Of a stretch of 64,000 bases of DNA, positions 17,073 to 25,581 are shown one piece after another. Made by a program: the position numbers and the translations under genes. The notes below the pieces were generated by a model. The model made no database searches. It was not told where the DNA came from and saw nothing but the letters and a program-made list of their open reading frames with translations. Position 1 is the first letter of the stretch, and each line of letters starts with the position of its first letter. The stretch comes from CAZCZZ01 sp964503335 (lineage in GTDB: Bacteria > Verrucomicrobiota > Kiritimatiellia > CAIVKH01), in contig CAZCZZ010000012.1 of NCBI GenBank assembly GCA_964503335.1, positions 9,352 through 73,351 of the forward strand. The letters are read 5' to 3'.

Positions 17073-17912
17073 ATGAAGCCGATACTCCTCGTGTTTGCCC
17101 TCGCAGTGAGTGTTTCCGCTGCTCCCGTTTCCAGCCCTCGCTTTGAAGCGTATTCCCTGGGCTCCGGTGATCCCGTGGCCATGAAATCGATGGTCAAGAC
17201 CGTGGTAGGCGAGGACGGGAATGTGGTGCTCGATCTCAAGGGCAACCGGCTGCTCGTCATCACGACCGACGAGAACCACGAACAGATCAAAGGCATCGTG
17301 GGACAACTCTCCGCACCGCCCGCGAATGTGAAGATCGATGTGGCGATACGCAGCGCCAGCGCGGGATCATCGTCCGAGGCTTCCGTTTCCGGCAGCGGCG
17401 ACATTCAGTTCGAGAACGGCGTTACGTCGAGCCGGATCAAACTGTTCCCCAAACTGGAGCACCAGTCGGGCACGTCATCGAGCGACGTGAACCAGATGCT
17501 GGTTGTGTCCAGCGGGCGCGAAGCATCGCTGCACGTGGGCGAGAGCGTGCCGTATATCGATTGGCTTGTGGACTACGGGCTGCAGTGCGGAGCGCTGGTG
17601 CAACGCGTGGCGTGGCAGAATGTCGGTTCGAGCCTGGTCGTTGAACCCACGGTGCTGGCTGATGGAATGATCCGCGTGCGCCTCACACCGGAGTTGAGCG
17701 GCATGGTGGACGGCCAACCCATGCGTACGCGTTTCGCCACGGTGGCGACGGAAGTGTACGTGCGCGACGGAGAGACAATTTCCCTCGGTGGCCTGGACCA
17801 GAATCGTGACTTCTACTCGAAATTCCTGATCGGTCTCAGCCGCGGCGGCATGCAGGAGTCGCTCTCCATTACGCTCACGCCCCGCGTGATGCAGCCGGGG
17901 TCGGCTCAATGA
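17073..17912 (+). CDS. Short secretin-like protein (GspD/PilQ C-domain type)
   Basis: A 279-residue exported protein with a signal peptide ending near VSAAP. Residues about 50-90 (VVLDLKGNRLLVITTDENHEQIKGIVGQL) resemble an N1/secretin short domain. Residues about 150-275 match the secretin core (SLVVEPTVLADGMIRVRLTPELSG... TEVYVRDGETISLGGL). True secretins are usually 400-700 residues, and this one has very little N-domain, so it is a minimal or derived secretin. It lies 18 bases after the OmpA-domain gene and overlaps the next gene by ATGA. This suggests a shared envelope function, perhaps an outer-membrane pore in a ParA-positioned complex. Confidence 0.75.
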   Translation: MKPILLVFALAVSVSAAPVSSPRFEAYSLGSGDPVAMKSMVKTVVGEDGNVVLDLKGNRLLVITTDENHEQIKGIVGQLSAPPANVKIDVAIRSASAGSSSEASVSGSGDIQFENGVTSSRIKLFPKLEHQSGTSSSDVNQMLVVSSGREASLHVGESVPYIDWLVDYGLQCGALVQRVAWQNVGSSLVVEPTVLADGMIRVRLTPELSGMVDGQPMRTRFATVATEVYVRDGETISLGGLDQNRDFYSKFLIGLSRGGMQESLSITLTPRVMQPGSAQ

Positions 17913-18772
17913 CACGACGGTTTGCTCTCGCAGCATGGTGTTGGCCGATCGTCGCTATCGCGCAGGGCGACTATCCGATCTGCCAGATCATGGATCGTGT
18001 CGAAACGCCGGCGTGGGAGGTGCGGGCGGGGTACCTGACGGAGGAGGAGATCGATCAGCCGACGGCGGACAAGTCCGGCGTGATCAGCATCGAAGGCGGC
18101 GGCGGCATCGCCTACTTCCAAACGGGGCTCGGTGACTTCGATATAACGGGTGACTATTCGCTGTGGCACTTCACGAGCAGTGGCGGAATTGACCTTCCCG
18201 ACCAAGTTGGTTCGGCGACGCTTCAACTGACGCACACCCTTCGCTCCTGGGCGGGGCAGGGGCTTCGCATTGATCTGCGTCCCGGTTTCTATGGCGATCC
18301 GGGCGATGCCGGATCGGACGACCTGTTCATCCCGTTCGGTGTCGCGGGCATCAGCACGATCAATCCGCAGCTGTCCACGCTGCTCGGCTTGAACATCTAT
18401 CCCGATTTCGATCGCGTAGCCGATCCCGTGTTCGGCCTCCGGTATGCGCCGAATGAATCGCTGATGGTGGACGCCATGTATCCTCATTCGCGGCTGGTGC
18501 TGGTGACGTCGGGCGGCTGGGAGTTCGAGCTGGGCGTGCGCATTTTGCGTCAGCTTGAATTCCAGCTGGAAGAGGACGATCCCCGCGAGCGCCTCATTAT
18601 CGAGGAGAGCCGCGCCTACGTCGGAATGGTGCAGTCGCTGCCATCCGGCTTGAACCTGACGTACCGGCTGGAGCATGTGTTTGGCCGCAGCATTGGCTTC
18701 GACAGCAACTTTCCCGAGTCGGACCAGGACAGCGGAATCTCCGTCTCGGTCGGTTTGATGGGATCGCTCTAA
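17909..18772 (+). CDS. Predicted outer-membrane beta-barrel protein
   Basis: A 287-residue protein with a signal peptide (cleavage near VAIAQG) and a run of amphipathic beta-strands with alternating hydrophobic residues. It ends in ISVSVGLMGSL, a typical last strand. I do not recognise a precise family. The ATG overlaps the secretin-like gene's stop (17909..17912), so it is translationally coupled to it. Position and topology suggest it works with the secretin-like and OmpA-domain proteins in the envelope; the actual role is unknown. Confidence 0.7.
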   Translation: MTRRFALAAWCWPIVAIAQGDYPICQIMDRVETPAWEVRAGYLTEEEIDQPTADKSGVISIEGGGGIAYFQTGLGDFDITGDYSLWHFTSSGGIDLPDQVGSATLQLTHTLRSWAGQGLRIDLRPGFYGDPGDAGSDDLFIPFGVAGISTINPQLSTLLGLNIYPDFDRVADPVFGLRYAPNESLMVDAMYPHSRLVLVTSGGWEFELGVRILRQLEFQLEEDDPRERLIIEESRAYVGMVQSLPSGLNLTYRLEHVFGRSIGFDSNFPESDQDSGISVSVGLMGSL

Positions 18773-18790
18773 TCTGCTAGAATTCACCTG

Positions 18791-19774
18791 ATGAGAATCG
18801 GCGTTGTATCGGACTTTCATGTGATGGCGGCTGCCGAGAAGGGGCATGTCCTCGAATCGCACAAGGCCCTCGGCGCCGGGCTGCCCGCCTTGCAGCGCAA
18901 GTGGCGGCGCGGGCTCTACCGCATGCGCCGGCTGCTCTGGAACACGCATCCCGAATTGCGTGAGATTGCGTTCGAGCGGGCGCTCAATTTGATGGAGACG
19001 TTCAAGCCGGACTGGGTGATCGCGAACGGTGACTATGGCGGCGATCACAGCGGGATGGGTGTGAGCGACGATGCGACGTTTGAAAGTGCCGCGCACGTGG
19101 TCGGGTCGATCCGCCGTCGTTTTCCCGAGAACAGCCGTTTCGTTTTCGGCGACCATGACATCGGCAAGTACAGCACGGAACGGCGCGAGGGCGGCATCCG
19201 GATCGCCAGCCTGCACCGGGGCGAAAAGCAGCTGGGCATCCCGTCGTTCTGGCATGAGATTGACGAGGATGTGCATCTCATCGGCGTGAACTCATCGCTC
19301 TGCACACTCGACCTTTTCCTGCCCGAGGCGCTTGTGGATGAGGTGCCGGAATGGAAGCGCTGCCGGGCGGAGCACATCGAGCACGTGAGCCATGCCTTCG
19401 ACGGTCTGCCGGCGAAGGCGCGGGTCGTGTTGTTCTGCCACGACCCGAGCGCCCTCCACGCGCTGAGCCAGGTGCCCATCGTCAAGCGCCGCATGAAGCA
19501 GATCGAGCTGACGGTTATCGGCCACCTCCACTCTCCGTCGCTGCTCAAGCTCGCGAAGCTCATGCCCGCCAGCAAGGGGTGGCGGCCGAAGTACCCCGTC
19601 GCCCGCATCATCGCGCACGGTCTTGAAGGCGTGAAGTCATGGCATCAGTTCAACCCCGTGGTGTGTCCCTCCACCTTCGGCACCGGCCACCATTTCCGCG
19701 GCGGCCTGCTCTTCATCGAGAAGGACAAGCACGGGAAACTCGTGGCGCGCCGCCGGCGTGTGAGCAAGAAGTAG
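18791..19774 (+). CDS. Calcineurin-like metallophosphoesterase
   Basis: A 327-residue cytoplasmic metallophosphoesterase. Metal-ligand motifs appear in order: SDFH (residues 7-10), NGDYGGDH, GDHD, CHDPS and GHLHS. The helical insertion at about residues 28-60 is rich in Arg/Lys, and the C-terminus is very basic (RRRRVSKK), which could contact membranes or nucleic acid. It follows the beta-barrel gene by 18 bases and may be the last gene of the ParA-led operon. The substrate is unknown; lipid or nucleotide diesters are possible. Confidence 0.82.
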   Translation: MRIGVVSDFHVMAAAEKGHVLESHKALGAGLPALQRKWRRGLYRMRRLLWNTHPELREIAFERALNLMETFKPDWVIANGDYGGDHSGMGVSDDATFESAAHVVGSIRRRFPENSRFVFGDHDIGKYSTERREGGIRIASLHRGEKQLGIPSFWHEIDEDVHLIGVNSSLCTLDLFLPEALVDEVPEWKRCRAEHIEHVSHAFDGLPAKARVVLFCHDPSALHALSQVPIVKRRMKQIELTVIGHLHSPSLLKLAKLMPASKGWRPKYPVARIIAHGLEGVKSWHQFNPVVCPSTFGTGHHFRGGLLFIEKDKHGKLVARRRRVSKK

Positions 19775-19855
19775 GCGTCGGCCTGTGATGCAAGTCCAAC
19801 CTCCGGCCGGCAATACGGCCGCGTATTGCGTTCTCGTGGAGTCTCGGGACTAGCC

Positions 19856-20566
19856 ATGTTGCGGGGGTTTTGCTCGACCCGAGACAAGCCGGAAGGCAGA
19901 GTCCTCAGCGCGATGAGACCCTGCGCAACGACACTGGAATCGGAGATCACGGAGGAGGAAATGGACGCGCTGCTCGCCGTACTCGGCGAAGCAACGACGA
20001 AGGGTCCGTTTCTCGAAATCGGCACCGCAGCGGGCGGCACACTCTGGCGCATGGTCCGGTCCGTGCGCGCCACGGATCCGACGTCGTCGTTCTCCGTGCT
20101 GGATCCTTTGAAGTACTTTCCGAATCAGCGGGCAACCGTTGAGAAGAATCTCCGGGATCACGGCATTGATCCCGCGTCGATCGATTTCCGCGTCTGTACG
20201 AGCGATGAAGGCTACCGGATTGCGTCCGGGCGTGGGGAGCGCTTCGGTTTCATCTTCGTCGATGGCAACCACAAGTGCCGTTATGTCATGGAGGACCTGC
20301 GATGGGCGTCCCTGCTGCACGCAGGGGGAAGACTCGTGTTGCACGACTACGGTCCAAGGCACCCCGGGGTCATCGCCGCGGTCGACAGGTTTCTGAGAAA
20401 CAACAGTAACTACCGGAAGGTTCGTCTTGCGGGAACTCTTCTGGTCCTGGCGAAGGATCGGGAATCGACACGCGACGAGGTGGGCTTCCCCGACATGCTC
20501 GTCGCGCATGTTCTCACCGTCGCGTATTCCCTCCGCGCCTCGGCAGAGAAGCGGCTGCGACGGTAA
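19856..20566 (+). CDS. Class I SAM-dependent methyltransferase (Methyltransf_24 type)
   Basis: A roughly 236-residue protein with a Rossmann methyltransferase fold: motif I FLEIGTAAGGT, an acidic residue after strand 2 (VLDPLKYF), FIFVDGNHKCRYVMEDL, and LLHAGGRLVLHDYG. These match the CmcI/TylF-like Methyltransf_24 group, which methylates hydroxyls of sugars or small molecules and is common near polysaccharide genes. The start is uncertain: TTG 19826, ATG 19856 and ATG 19913 are in frame. rfbB, a sugar nucleotide enzyme, is close downstream, compatible with a role in surface glycans. Confidence 0.82.
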   Translation: MLRGFCSTRDKPEGRVLSAMRPCATTLESEITEEEMDALLAVLGEATTKGPFLEIGTAAGGTLWRMVRSVRATDPTSSFSVLDPLKYFPNQRATVEKNLRDHGIDPASIDFRVCTSDEGYRIASGRGERFGFIFVDGNHKCRYVMEDLRWASLLHAGGRLVLHDYGPRHPGVIAAVDRFLRNNSNYRKVRLAGTLLVLAKDRESTRDEVGFPDMLVAHVLTVAYSLRASAEKRLRR

Positions 20567-20578
20567 CGCGGATGTGGA

Positions 20579-20779
20579 CTACCGCTTCTTGCGCTTCGCG
20601 CGCGAGATTCCGAAACCGCCGGCGAGCATGCCCGCTCCGGCGATGCATGCGAATGTTTTGTGATCCAGCAGGTGCGAATGCGAACCCTCGGACTGCCCGC
20701 CATGGATGCCGTGGGCGAAGCCCTGCGGGATCACGAACAACGCTGCTGCCACAACCAGGCCTTGGATCAATGTTTTCAT
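20579..20779 (-). CDS. Small His-rich membrane or exported protein
   Basis: A 66-residue protein with an N-terminal hydrophobic signal (about residues 3-20), a His-rich loop (HGIHGG...SHSHLLDH) and a second hydrophobic segment followed by a basic tail RAKRKKR. The His cluster is on the predicted outer side and could bind Ni2+ or Co2+. It lies 70 bases downstream of nikR on the same strand, which supports a nickel-related role. I know no named family for it. The start at 20779 excludes 17 upstream residues that do not look like a signal. Confidence 0.62.
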   Translation of the reverse strand: MKTLIQGLVVAAALFVIPQGFAHGIHGGQSEGSHSHLLDHKTFACIAGAGMLAGGFGISRAKRKKR

Positions 20780-20849
20780 CGAGGTAATACGGAACTCCTT
20801 TTCGTAATACCAACAGTAGTGGAGGCTCATTCCTTGGCAAGACGAAATC

Positions 20850-21260
20850 TCAGTGCAGGTGGGGGCCGGCGCCGCTCATGCTGAGGGAGCCGTCCTTGAC
20901 GCCGCGGATGGCGATCAGCTGGTCGGCGAGGCTTTGCACGCGGGACGCCTTGCCGCGGACGATCGTGACTTCAAGGCAGTCGTCGTGGTTAAGGTGGATG
21001 TGCGTCGTGGAGACCACGTCGTGATGGAAGGCGTGCTGGATCTCGGTGAGCTTGTCCTGGAGCTGCCGCTGGTGGTGGTCATACACGAGCGTGATGACGC
21101 CCACGACGTCGCGGTTGGCCTCCCAGTCCTCCTTGACCAGCGCCTTGCGGATCAGGTCGCGCACGGCCTCCGACCGGTTGACGTACTTGCGCGCGCCGAT
21201 GTAGCGGTCGAACTGCTTCAGCAACTTGTCCTCGAGCGAAACCGAAAAGCGTTCCAGCAT
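20850..21260 (-). CDS. nikR: Nickel-responsive transcriptional regulator NikR
   Basis: A 136-residue ribbon-helix-helix repressor. Residues 1-45 (MLERFSVSLEDKLLKQFD... NRSEAVRDLIRKAL) form the DNA-binding domain; the ACT-like metal domain follows. The nickel ligands of E. coli NikR, His76, His87, His89 and Cys95, are all present at exactly the same residue numbers. The start at 21260 is supported by GGAGA about seven bases upstream. The gene is divergent from rfbB across a 131-base region with inverted repeats and is followed by a His-rich mini-protein. No nickel transporter or Ni enzyme is visible in the window, so its targets lie elsewhere or are this pair. Confidence 0.96.
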   Translation of the reverse strand: MLERFSVSLEDKLLKQFDRYIGARKYVNRSEAVRDLIRKALVKEDWEANRDVVGVITLVYDHHQRQLQDKLTEIQHAFHHDVVSTTHIHLNHDDCLEVTIVRGKASRVQSLADQLIAIRGVKDGSLSMSGAGPHLH

Positions 21261-21285
21261 GGTGATCTCCTGAATGCGTGATCGT

Positions 21286-21301
21286 ATGCCGCGGGGGGCA
21301 T
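21286..21301. promoter_or_regulatory. Inverted repeat ATGCC-N6-GGCAT upstream of nikR
   Basis: Five-base arms with a six-base G-rich spacer, 26-41 bases upstream of the nikR start. This could be an autoregulatory operator or a leader hairpin. It does not match the E. coli NikR half-site GTATGA with its N16 spacing. Confidence 0.3.
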
Positions 21302-21303
21302 TT

Positions 21304-21350
21304 TTCCAAGGATTGGAACTCGGGATGCGCAGAAGTTCCAATGATTGGAA
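21304..21350. repeat. Paired TTCCAAnnnTTGGAA palindromes, copy 1
   Basis: Two perfect 15-base palindromes, TTCCAAGGATTGGAA (21304..21318) and TTCCAATGATTGGAA (21336..21350), start 32 bases apart in the nikR/rfbB divergent region. The same arrangement recurs at 37461..37506 and 56904..56950. Confidence 0.85.
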
Positions 21351-21391
21351 AACTTCCCACGGACGGCGGTCGCTGCTATGGTTTTCGGCCT

Positions 21392-22444
21392 ATGAAGAAC
21401 CTGATGGTAACTGGCGGATGTGGCTTTATTGGCGCGAACTTTATCCGCTATGTGCTGGAAGAGACGGATTTTAAGGGCCGCATCGTCAACCTCGACAAGC
21501 TGACGTACGCGGGCAATCCGGAGAGCCTGGCGGACCTCGCGAAGAAGCACGGCCCCCGCTATGTGTTCGTGCGCGGCGACATCTGCGATCGCCCGGCGAT
21601 GGCGAAAGTTTTCGACGAATACGATATCGACAGCGTCGCGCACTTTGCCGCCGAGTCGCACGTGGACCGGTCCATTGTCCGGCCCGATGATTTCATCCAG
21701 ACGAACATCATCGGCACCTACAACCTGCTGCAGGTCAGTCGCGAGCGCGCCGATCGCGTGAAGCTGTTCCACCACGTCAGCACGGACGAGGTGTTCGGGA
21801 GCCTCGGAGAAACCGGGTTCTTCACCGAGGAAACACCGTACTCGCCGAATAGCCCGTATTCAGCGTCGAAGGCTTCGTCCGATCATCTCGTCCGCGCCTA
21901 CCACGAGACGTACAAGCTGCCCGTCACGATGTCGAACTGCTCGAACAACTACGGCCCCTACCAGTTCCCCGAGAAGTTGATCCCGCTCATGATCCTCAAT
22001 GCGCTCGAGGGGAAGGCCCTTCCCGTGTACGGCGATGGATTGAATGTCCGCGACTGGCTCTATGTGAAGGACCACTGCGTCGCGATCTGGCTCATCATGA
22101 ACAAGGGCGAGCATGGCGACACGTACAACGTCGGCGGCCGGAACGAGATGAAGAACATCGACGTCGTGCACGCGCTCTGCGACCTGCTCGACGAGATGGC
22201 GGGCAAGCTCCCCGGCAAGGCATCACGCCGCGAGCTCATCACGTACGTGAAGGATCGCCCCGGCCACGACCGCCGCTACGCCATCGATTGCTCCAAGATC
22301 GAACGTGTGCTCGGCTGGGTGCCGGATGAATCCTTCGAGACCGGCATGCGCAAGACGATCCGCTGGTACCTCGACCACAAGGAATGGGTCGCCCACGTGA
22401 AATCGGGCGATTACCAGAAGTGGATTGAGCAGCACTACGGGTAG
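21392..22444 (+). CDS. rfbB: dTDP-glucose 4,6-dehydratase
   Basis: A 350-residue extended short-chain dehydrogenase that converts dTDP-glucose to the 4-keto-6-deoxy sugar, the second step of dTDP-L-rhamnose and related sugars. The NAD-binding motif is TGGCGFIG (residues 7-14). The AAESHVDRS motif, the STDEVFG loop with the catalytic Thr-Asp-Glu, and the Y-x-x-x-K pair (YSASKASSDH) are all intact. The start at 21392 begins at the first beta-strand. rfbA, rfbC and rfbD are not adjacent, so the rest of the rhamnose pathway must lie elsewhere. Confidence 0.95.
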   Translation: MKNLMVTGGCGFIGANFIRYVLEETDFKGRIVNLDKLTYAGNPESLADLAKKHGPRYVFVRGDICDRPAMAKVFDEYDIDSVAHFAAESHVDRSIVRPDDFIQTNIIGTYNLLQVSRERADRVKLFHHVSTDEVFGSLGETGFFTEETPYSPNSPYSASKASSDHLVRAYHETYKLPVTMSNCSNNYGPYQFPEKLIPLMILNALEGKALPVYGDGLNVRDWLYVKDHCVAIWLIMNKGEHGDTYNVGGRNEMKNIDVVHALCDLLDEMAGKLPGKASRRELITYVKDRPGHDRRYAIDCSKIERVLGWVPDESFETGMRKTIRWYLDHKEWVAHVKSGDYQKWIEQHYG

Positions 22445-22455
22445 ACGATCTGACG

Positions 22456-22540
22456 TTAAACGCAGAGGGCGCGGAGTTCGCGGAGAAGGGGTCGGATCAA
22501 AGAAGAGAGCCTCTGCGCCCTCCGCGCTCTCTGCGGTTAA
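22456..22540. repeat. Intergenic inverted-repeat element, CGCAGAG type
   Basis: The left arm TTAAACGCAGAGGGCGCGG (22456 on, about 30 bases) pairs with the right arm ending CTCTCTGCGGTTAA (22511..22540) around a 25-base loop. It lies between the convergent rfbB and dapF genes, where it could terminate both. Confidence 0.85.
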
Positions 22541-22549
22541 GTCTTCTCT

Positions 22550-23365
22550 TCACGCCGGGGGGTAGCTCAACTCGCCGCGGAACACATGGACGGCAGGGCC
22601 GAGCAGGGTGGCGTCCTTTGCGCCATCCGGTGATGGCGTAAAGCTCACTTCAAGAATGTCGCCACTTGCGGGCGTGATCTTCACGGGTGTACGAACGCGA
22701 CCGAGCTTTCCGGCGATGAGGCCGGCGGCCACAATGCCGGTGCCGCATGCCGGTGTTTCCGCTTCAACCCCGCGTTCGTAGGTGCGCACGCGCAGCGAAT
22801 CGGGTCCGGTGATCTGGATGAAATTCGCATTCGTTCCCTTCGGCGAAAAGGCTTCGTGATAGCGGATGGCGCGACCCGTGTTGTGGACGTCGAACGATGC
22901 CAGGTCGCTTACCTCAATCACCACGTGGGGGACGCCGCTGTTGACGAAGTGATAGGTGTAGGTCTGCCCGTTGACGTGGAGAGTCTGGTCCATGCGCCAG
23001 TCCTTGGGCTGCGTCATGTGCAGGAGCACGCGGTCGCCGGCGACTTCGGCGCGGACCGTGCCGGCAGGCGTTTCGATGCTCATGCTGGAGGGCGCGGCGC
23101 CGATCTCGTGCGCGAGGCGGGCGATGCAGCGCGCGCCGTTGCCGCACATATCGACTTCGCCGCCGTCGGGATTGAAGAAGCGCATGCGGAAATCGGCCTG
23201 GTTCGACGGCTGGATCAGGAGCACGCCTTCGGAACCCACGCCGGTGTGGCGGGAGGCGATGCTGGAAACCCAGCGGCTGTCATCGGCCGGGAAGGTCTGG
23301 CGACGGTCATCGACCAGGATGAAGTCGTTGGACGCCCCGTGCATCTTGTAGAAAGGTATCTGCAT
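22550..23365 (-). CDS. dapF: Diaminopimelate epimerase
   Basis: A 271-residue cofactor-independent epimerase that converts LL- to meso-diaminopimelate for lysine and peptidoglycan. Both catalytic cysteines are present, in MCGNGARC and ACGTGIVAAG, as is the N-terminal KMHGASNDF substrate loop. The length is normal. dapL (32118), which makes LL-diaminopimelate directly, is about 9 kb away, so the window encodes both ends of the DapL route. The gene is convergent with rfbB, with a strong inverted repeat between them. Confidence 0.96.
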   Translation of the reverse strand: MQIPFYKMHGASNDFILVDDRRQTFPADDSRWVSSIASRHTGVGSEGVLLIQPSNQADFRMRFFNPDGGEVDMCGNGARCIARLAHEIGAAPSSMSIETPAGTVRAEVAGDRVLLHMTQPKDWRMDQTLHVNGQTYTYHFVNSGVPHVVIEVSDLASFDVHNTGRAIRYHEAFSPKGTNANFIQITGPDSLRVRTYERGVEAETPACGTGIVAAGLIAGKLGRVRTPVKITPASGDILEVSFTPSPDGAKDATLLGPAVHVFRGELSYPPA

Positions 23366-23434
23366 AAGCGGACAACGATACAGGAGCCGACGCGTTGCTG
23401 CAAATGGAGAGGGGGCTGCAGCCGCAGGTAGGGG

Positions 23435-24775
23435 CTACGGCGGGATGGTGCTGCGGAGTTCCGGAGCCGAATGCTCGGCGTCTTCCTGCAGCGTAGCAGG
23501 CTGCATATGCTCTTCGCGATGAGGTGGATGCGGGTCCCAGCCTACGACCCATAGGAGCACGAAGAACCCGATCACGTATCCCACGGCCACATGCCAGCCG
23601 TGTCGCAACCAGTGGGCGACCGACTTGGCCTGGGGGAACATGGTTGCCACGGCGACACCGGCGGACGAGCCGAACCAGATCATCGATCCCCCGTAGCCCA
23701 CGGCGTAAGCGAGGAAGTCCCACGCATAGCCGCCTTGATCAAGCGCGAGCTTGGTCAGCGGGATGTTGTCGAAGATGGCGGAGATGAATCCCAGAGACAG
23801 GGTGGTCACCCATGTGGCGGGCGGCAGGCTTTCGACCGGCATCATGGAGGCTGAGATGACCAGCGAGAGGAGAAATACGCTTCCTTTTACCGGATGCTCC
23901 AGGATGTGCCAATGCGTCTTCCGGAACATGGCGCCTATCAGGATGGCAATCCAGACACCCACGGCCGGGAAATCGAGGAAGATGTTGGCGGCAATCGCGC
24001 CGGCCAGGATCATGCCGACGATCAGCAGGCGCATGCCGTCGATCTGGACCGATGCGTCGATCTTGGTCTGGATCGGATGATGTGCGTGTTGCTGGCGTGA
24101 GGCAATCAAGCCGCAGACGAGTACCGCCGCGCCACCACCCACAAAAGCCGGCAGCAACTCTTTGGCCGCCACTCCATCGATCCACATCATGGTGGTGGTG
24201 GTGTCACCGATCACGCTTCCCGCACCGCCTGCATTGCTCGCTGCGACAATGGCGGCCAGATAACCAACGTGTACGCGATGTTGAAACACGGTGCGGGCCA
24301 GAGTCGCGCCGATCATCGCGGCGGCTATGTTGTCGAGAAAGCTGGAGAGCACGAAGACGAGGAGCAGCAGGACAAAGGCGCCCGGGAAGCCCTGCGGAAG
24401 CCACTTTGGCATCACCTCGGGAAGCCTCGACTCCTCGAAGTGCTTGGCGAGGACTGCAAAACCGAGCAGCAGACCGAACAGGTTCGTGGCCAACTTCCAC
24501 TCGTGCATCAGGTGCTCGCCGAGATGAAGATCGGTGAATACCAGCTTGAATGCCGTGATGACGACGAGGCCGCTGATGGCGATCTGCATCGTTCTTTGAT
24601 GGAACATTGCAACGCCAAGCAACGTTGCGGCAAAGAGATAGAACTCGATCGGGACTCCCGCGAAATTCGGGCCGTGGGCGCCACCTCCTGAGGCAAAGGC
24701 CTCCAGCGGCGCGAGGAAGAAACATGCGAGGGCAACGACTGCGCCCACAAAGGGGCGAAGGAGTGCGTGGTGCAT
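23435..24775 (-). CDS. NhaD/ArsB-superfamily ion antiporter
   Basis: A 446-residue membrane protein with about 11-12 hydrophobic helices, beginning with a signal-like helix. Features shared with NhaD-type Na+/H+ antiporters and the citrate/ArsB superfamily include LSSFLDNIAAAMIG, ASNAGGAGSVIGDTTTTMMW and FISAIFDNIPLTKLAL: two inverted re-entrant regions with conserved D-N-I. A His-rich cytoplasmic C-terminus (DPHPPHREEH) may sense pH. Na+ as substrate fits the predicted Na+-type V-ATPase encoded next door, but this is inference. The gene is divergent from the V-ATPase operon. Confidence 0.82.
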   Translation of the reverse strand: MHHALLRPFVGAVVALACFFLAPLEAFASGGGAHGPNFAGVPIEFYLFAATLLGVAMFHQRTMQIAISGLVVITAFKLVFTDLHLGEHLMHEWKLATNLFGLLLGFAVLAKHFEESRLPEVMPKWLPQGFPGAFVLLLLVFVLSSFLDNIAAAMIGATLARTVFQHRVHVGYLAAIVAASNAGGAGSVIGDTTTTMMWIDGVAAKELLPAFVGGGAAVLVCGLIASRQQHAHHPIQTKIDASVQIDGMRLLIVGMILAGAIAANIFLDFPAVGVWIAILIGAMFRKTHWHILEHPVKGSVFLLSLVISASMMPVESLPPATWVTTLSLGFISAIFDNIPLTKLALDQGGYAWDFLAYAVGYGGSMIWFGSSAGVAVATMFPQAKSVAHWLRHGWHVAVGYVIGFFVLLWVVGWDPHPPHREEHMQPATLQEDAEHSAPELRSTIPP

Positions 24776-24936
24776 TCAGGGAGATTAGCAGACCGGTCGC
24801 GTCAGGGAAACCCTGATATTCGAATCACCCACGGCGATGCCATTTTGCTCTCGTCGGGATTGGTTGTTATGCGTCAATTTGTGCCTTGCGGGGCCAAATT
24901 CAGGGTATCCGCCCGGACGGTTTTTTGGAGTGATCC

Positions 24937-25581
24937 ATGACGGTTGAGCTACAACACCTGATCGATCGTATTCAGAAGGAAGCTGTTGATGCGGGCGCAC
25001 GACAAGCCGAAGAAATCCTCGCGAAAGCCCGGGCCGATGCAGATGGAATCGTCAAGGCCGCCGAAGCCAGGGCGCGCGAGATGGTCGCAAAGGCTGAAGT
25101 CGACGCCAAGGTGTTCACCGATAGAAGCCGTCAGACCCTGTCCCAGGCTGCGCGCGACCTCCTGATCTCCGTCGGTCGATCCGTCGAGCAGGTCGTCGGC
25201 AGCCTCGCACTCCGCCAGACCACGGCGTCCCTTACGCCCGATGTGATCGGCCAGATGCTCGTGAAGCTCGCAGAGGGTTATGCGGCGAAGTCCGGGCAGG
25301 AGACCCGTGTCGAAGTCCTCCTCCGCGCCGAAGACCGCGACTCGGTGATCGCGCACTTGAAGAAAGCCTACGGCGACGCCCTGGTGAAAGGTATCCAGTT
25401 CACCGCGGATGATTCCATCAGCGGCGGCTTCCGGATCTCGCTCGGCGAAGAGCGCGTCTATCATGATTTCACCACCGGGACGCTGGCCGCTGCGCTAGCG
25501 GCCCTTGTCCGGCCGCAACTCGCCGAAATCGTCGCATCCGCCGTGCGGGATGCGCAGGGGAGCAACGGGAGCGGTCGGTGA
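24937..25581 (+). CDS. atpE: V-type ATPase subunit E
   Basis: A 214-residue peripheral stalk subunit. The first 110 residues are a long charged, Ala-rich helix (AEEILAKARADADGIVKAAEARAREMVAKAE), and the C-terminal globular head carries the conserved GGFRISLGE-type motif (SISGGFRISL). First gene of a seven-gene V-ATPase operon; GGAG lies eight bases before the ATG. Its TGA overlaps the GTG start of the next gene. The 160 bases upstream hold no gene and probably contain the operon promoter. Confidence 0.92.
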   Translation: MTVELQHLIDRIQKEAVDAGARQAEEILAKARADADGIVKAAEARAREMVAKAEVDAKVFTDRSRQTLSQAARDLLISVGRSVEQVVGSLALRQTTASLTPDVIGQMLVKLAEGYAAKSGQETRVEVLLRAEDRDSVIAHLKKAYGDALVKGIQFTADDSISGGFRISLGEERVYHDFTTGTLAAALAALVRPQLAEIVASAVRDAQGSNGSGR

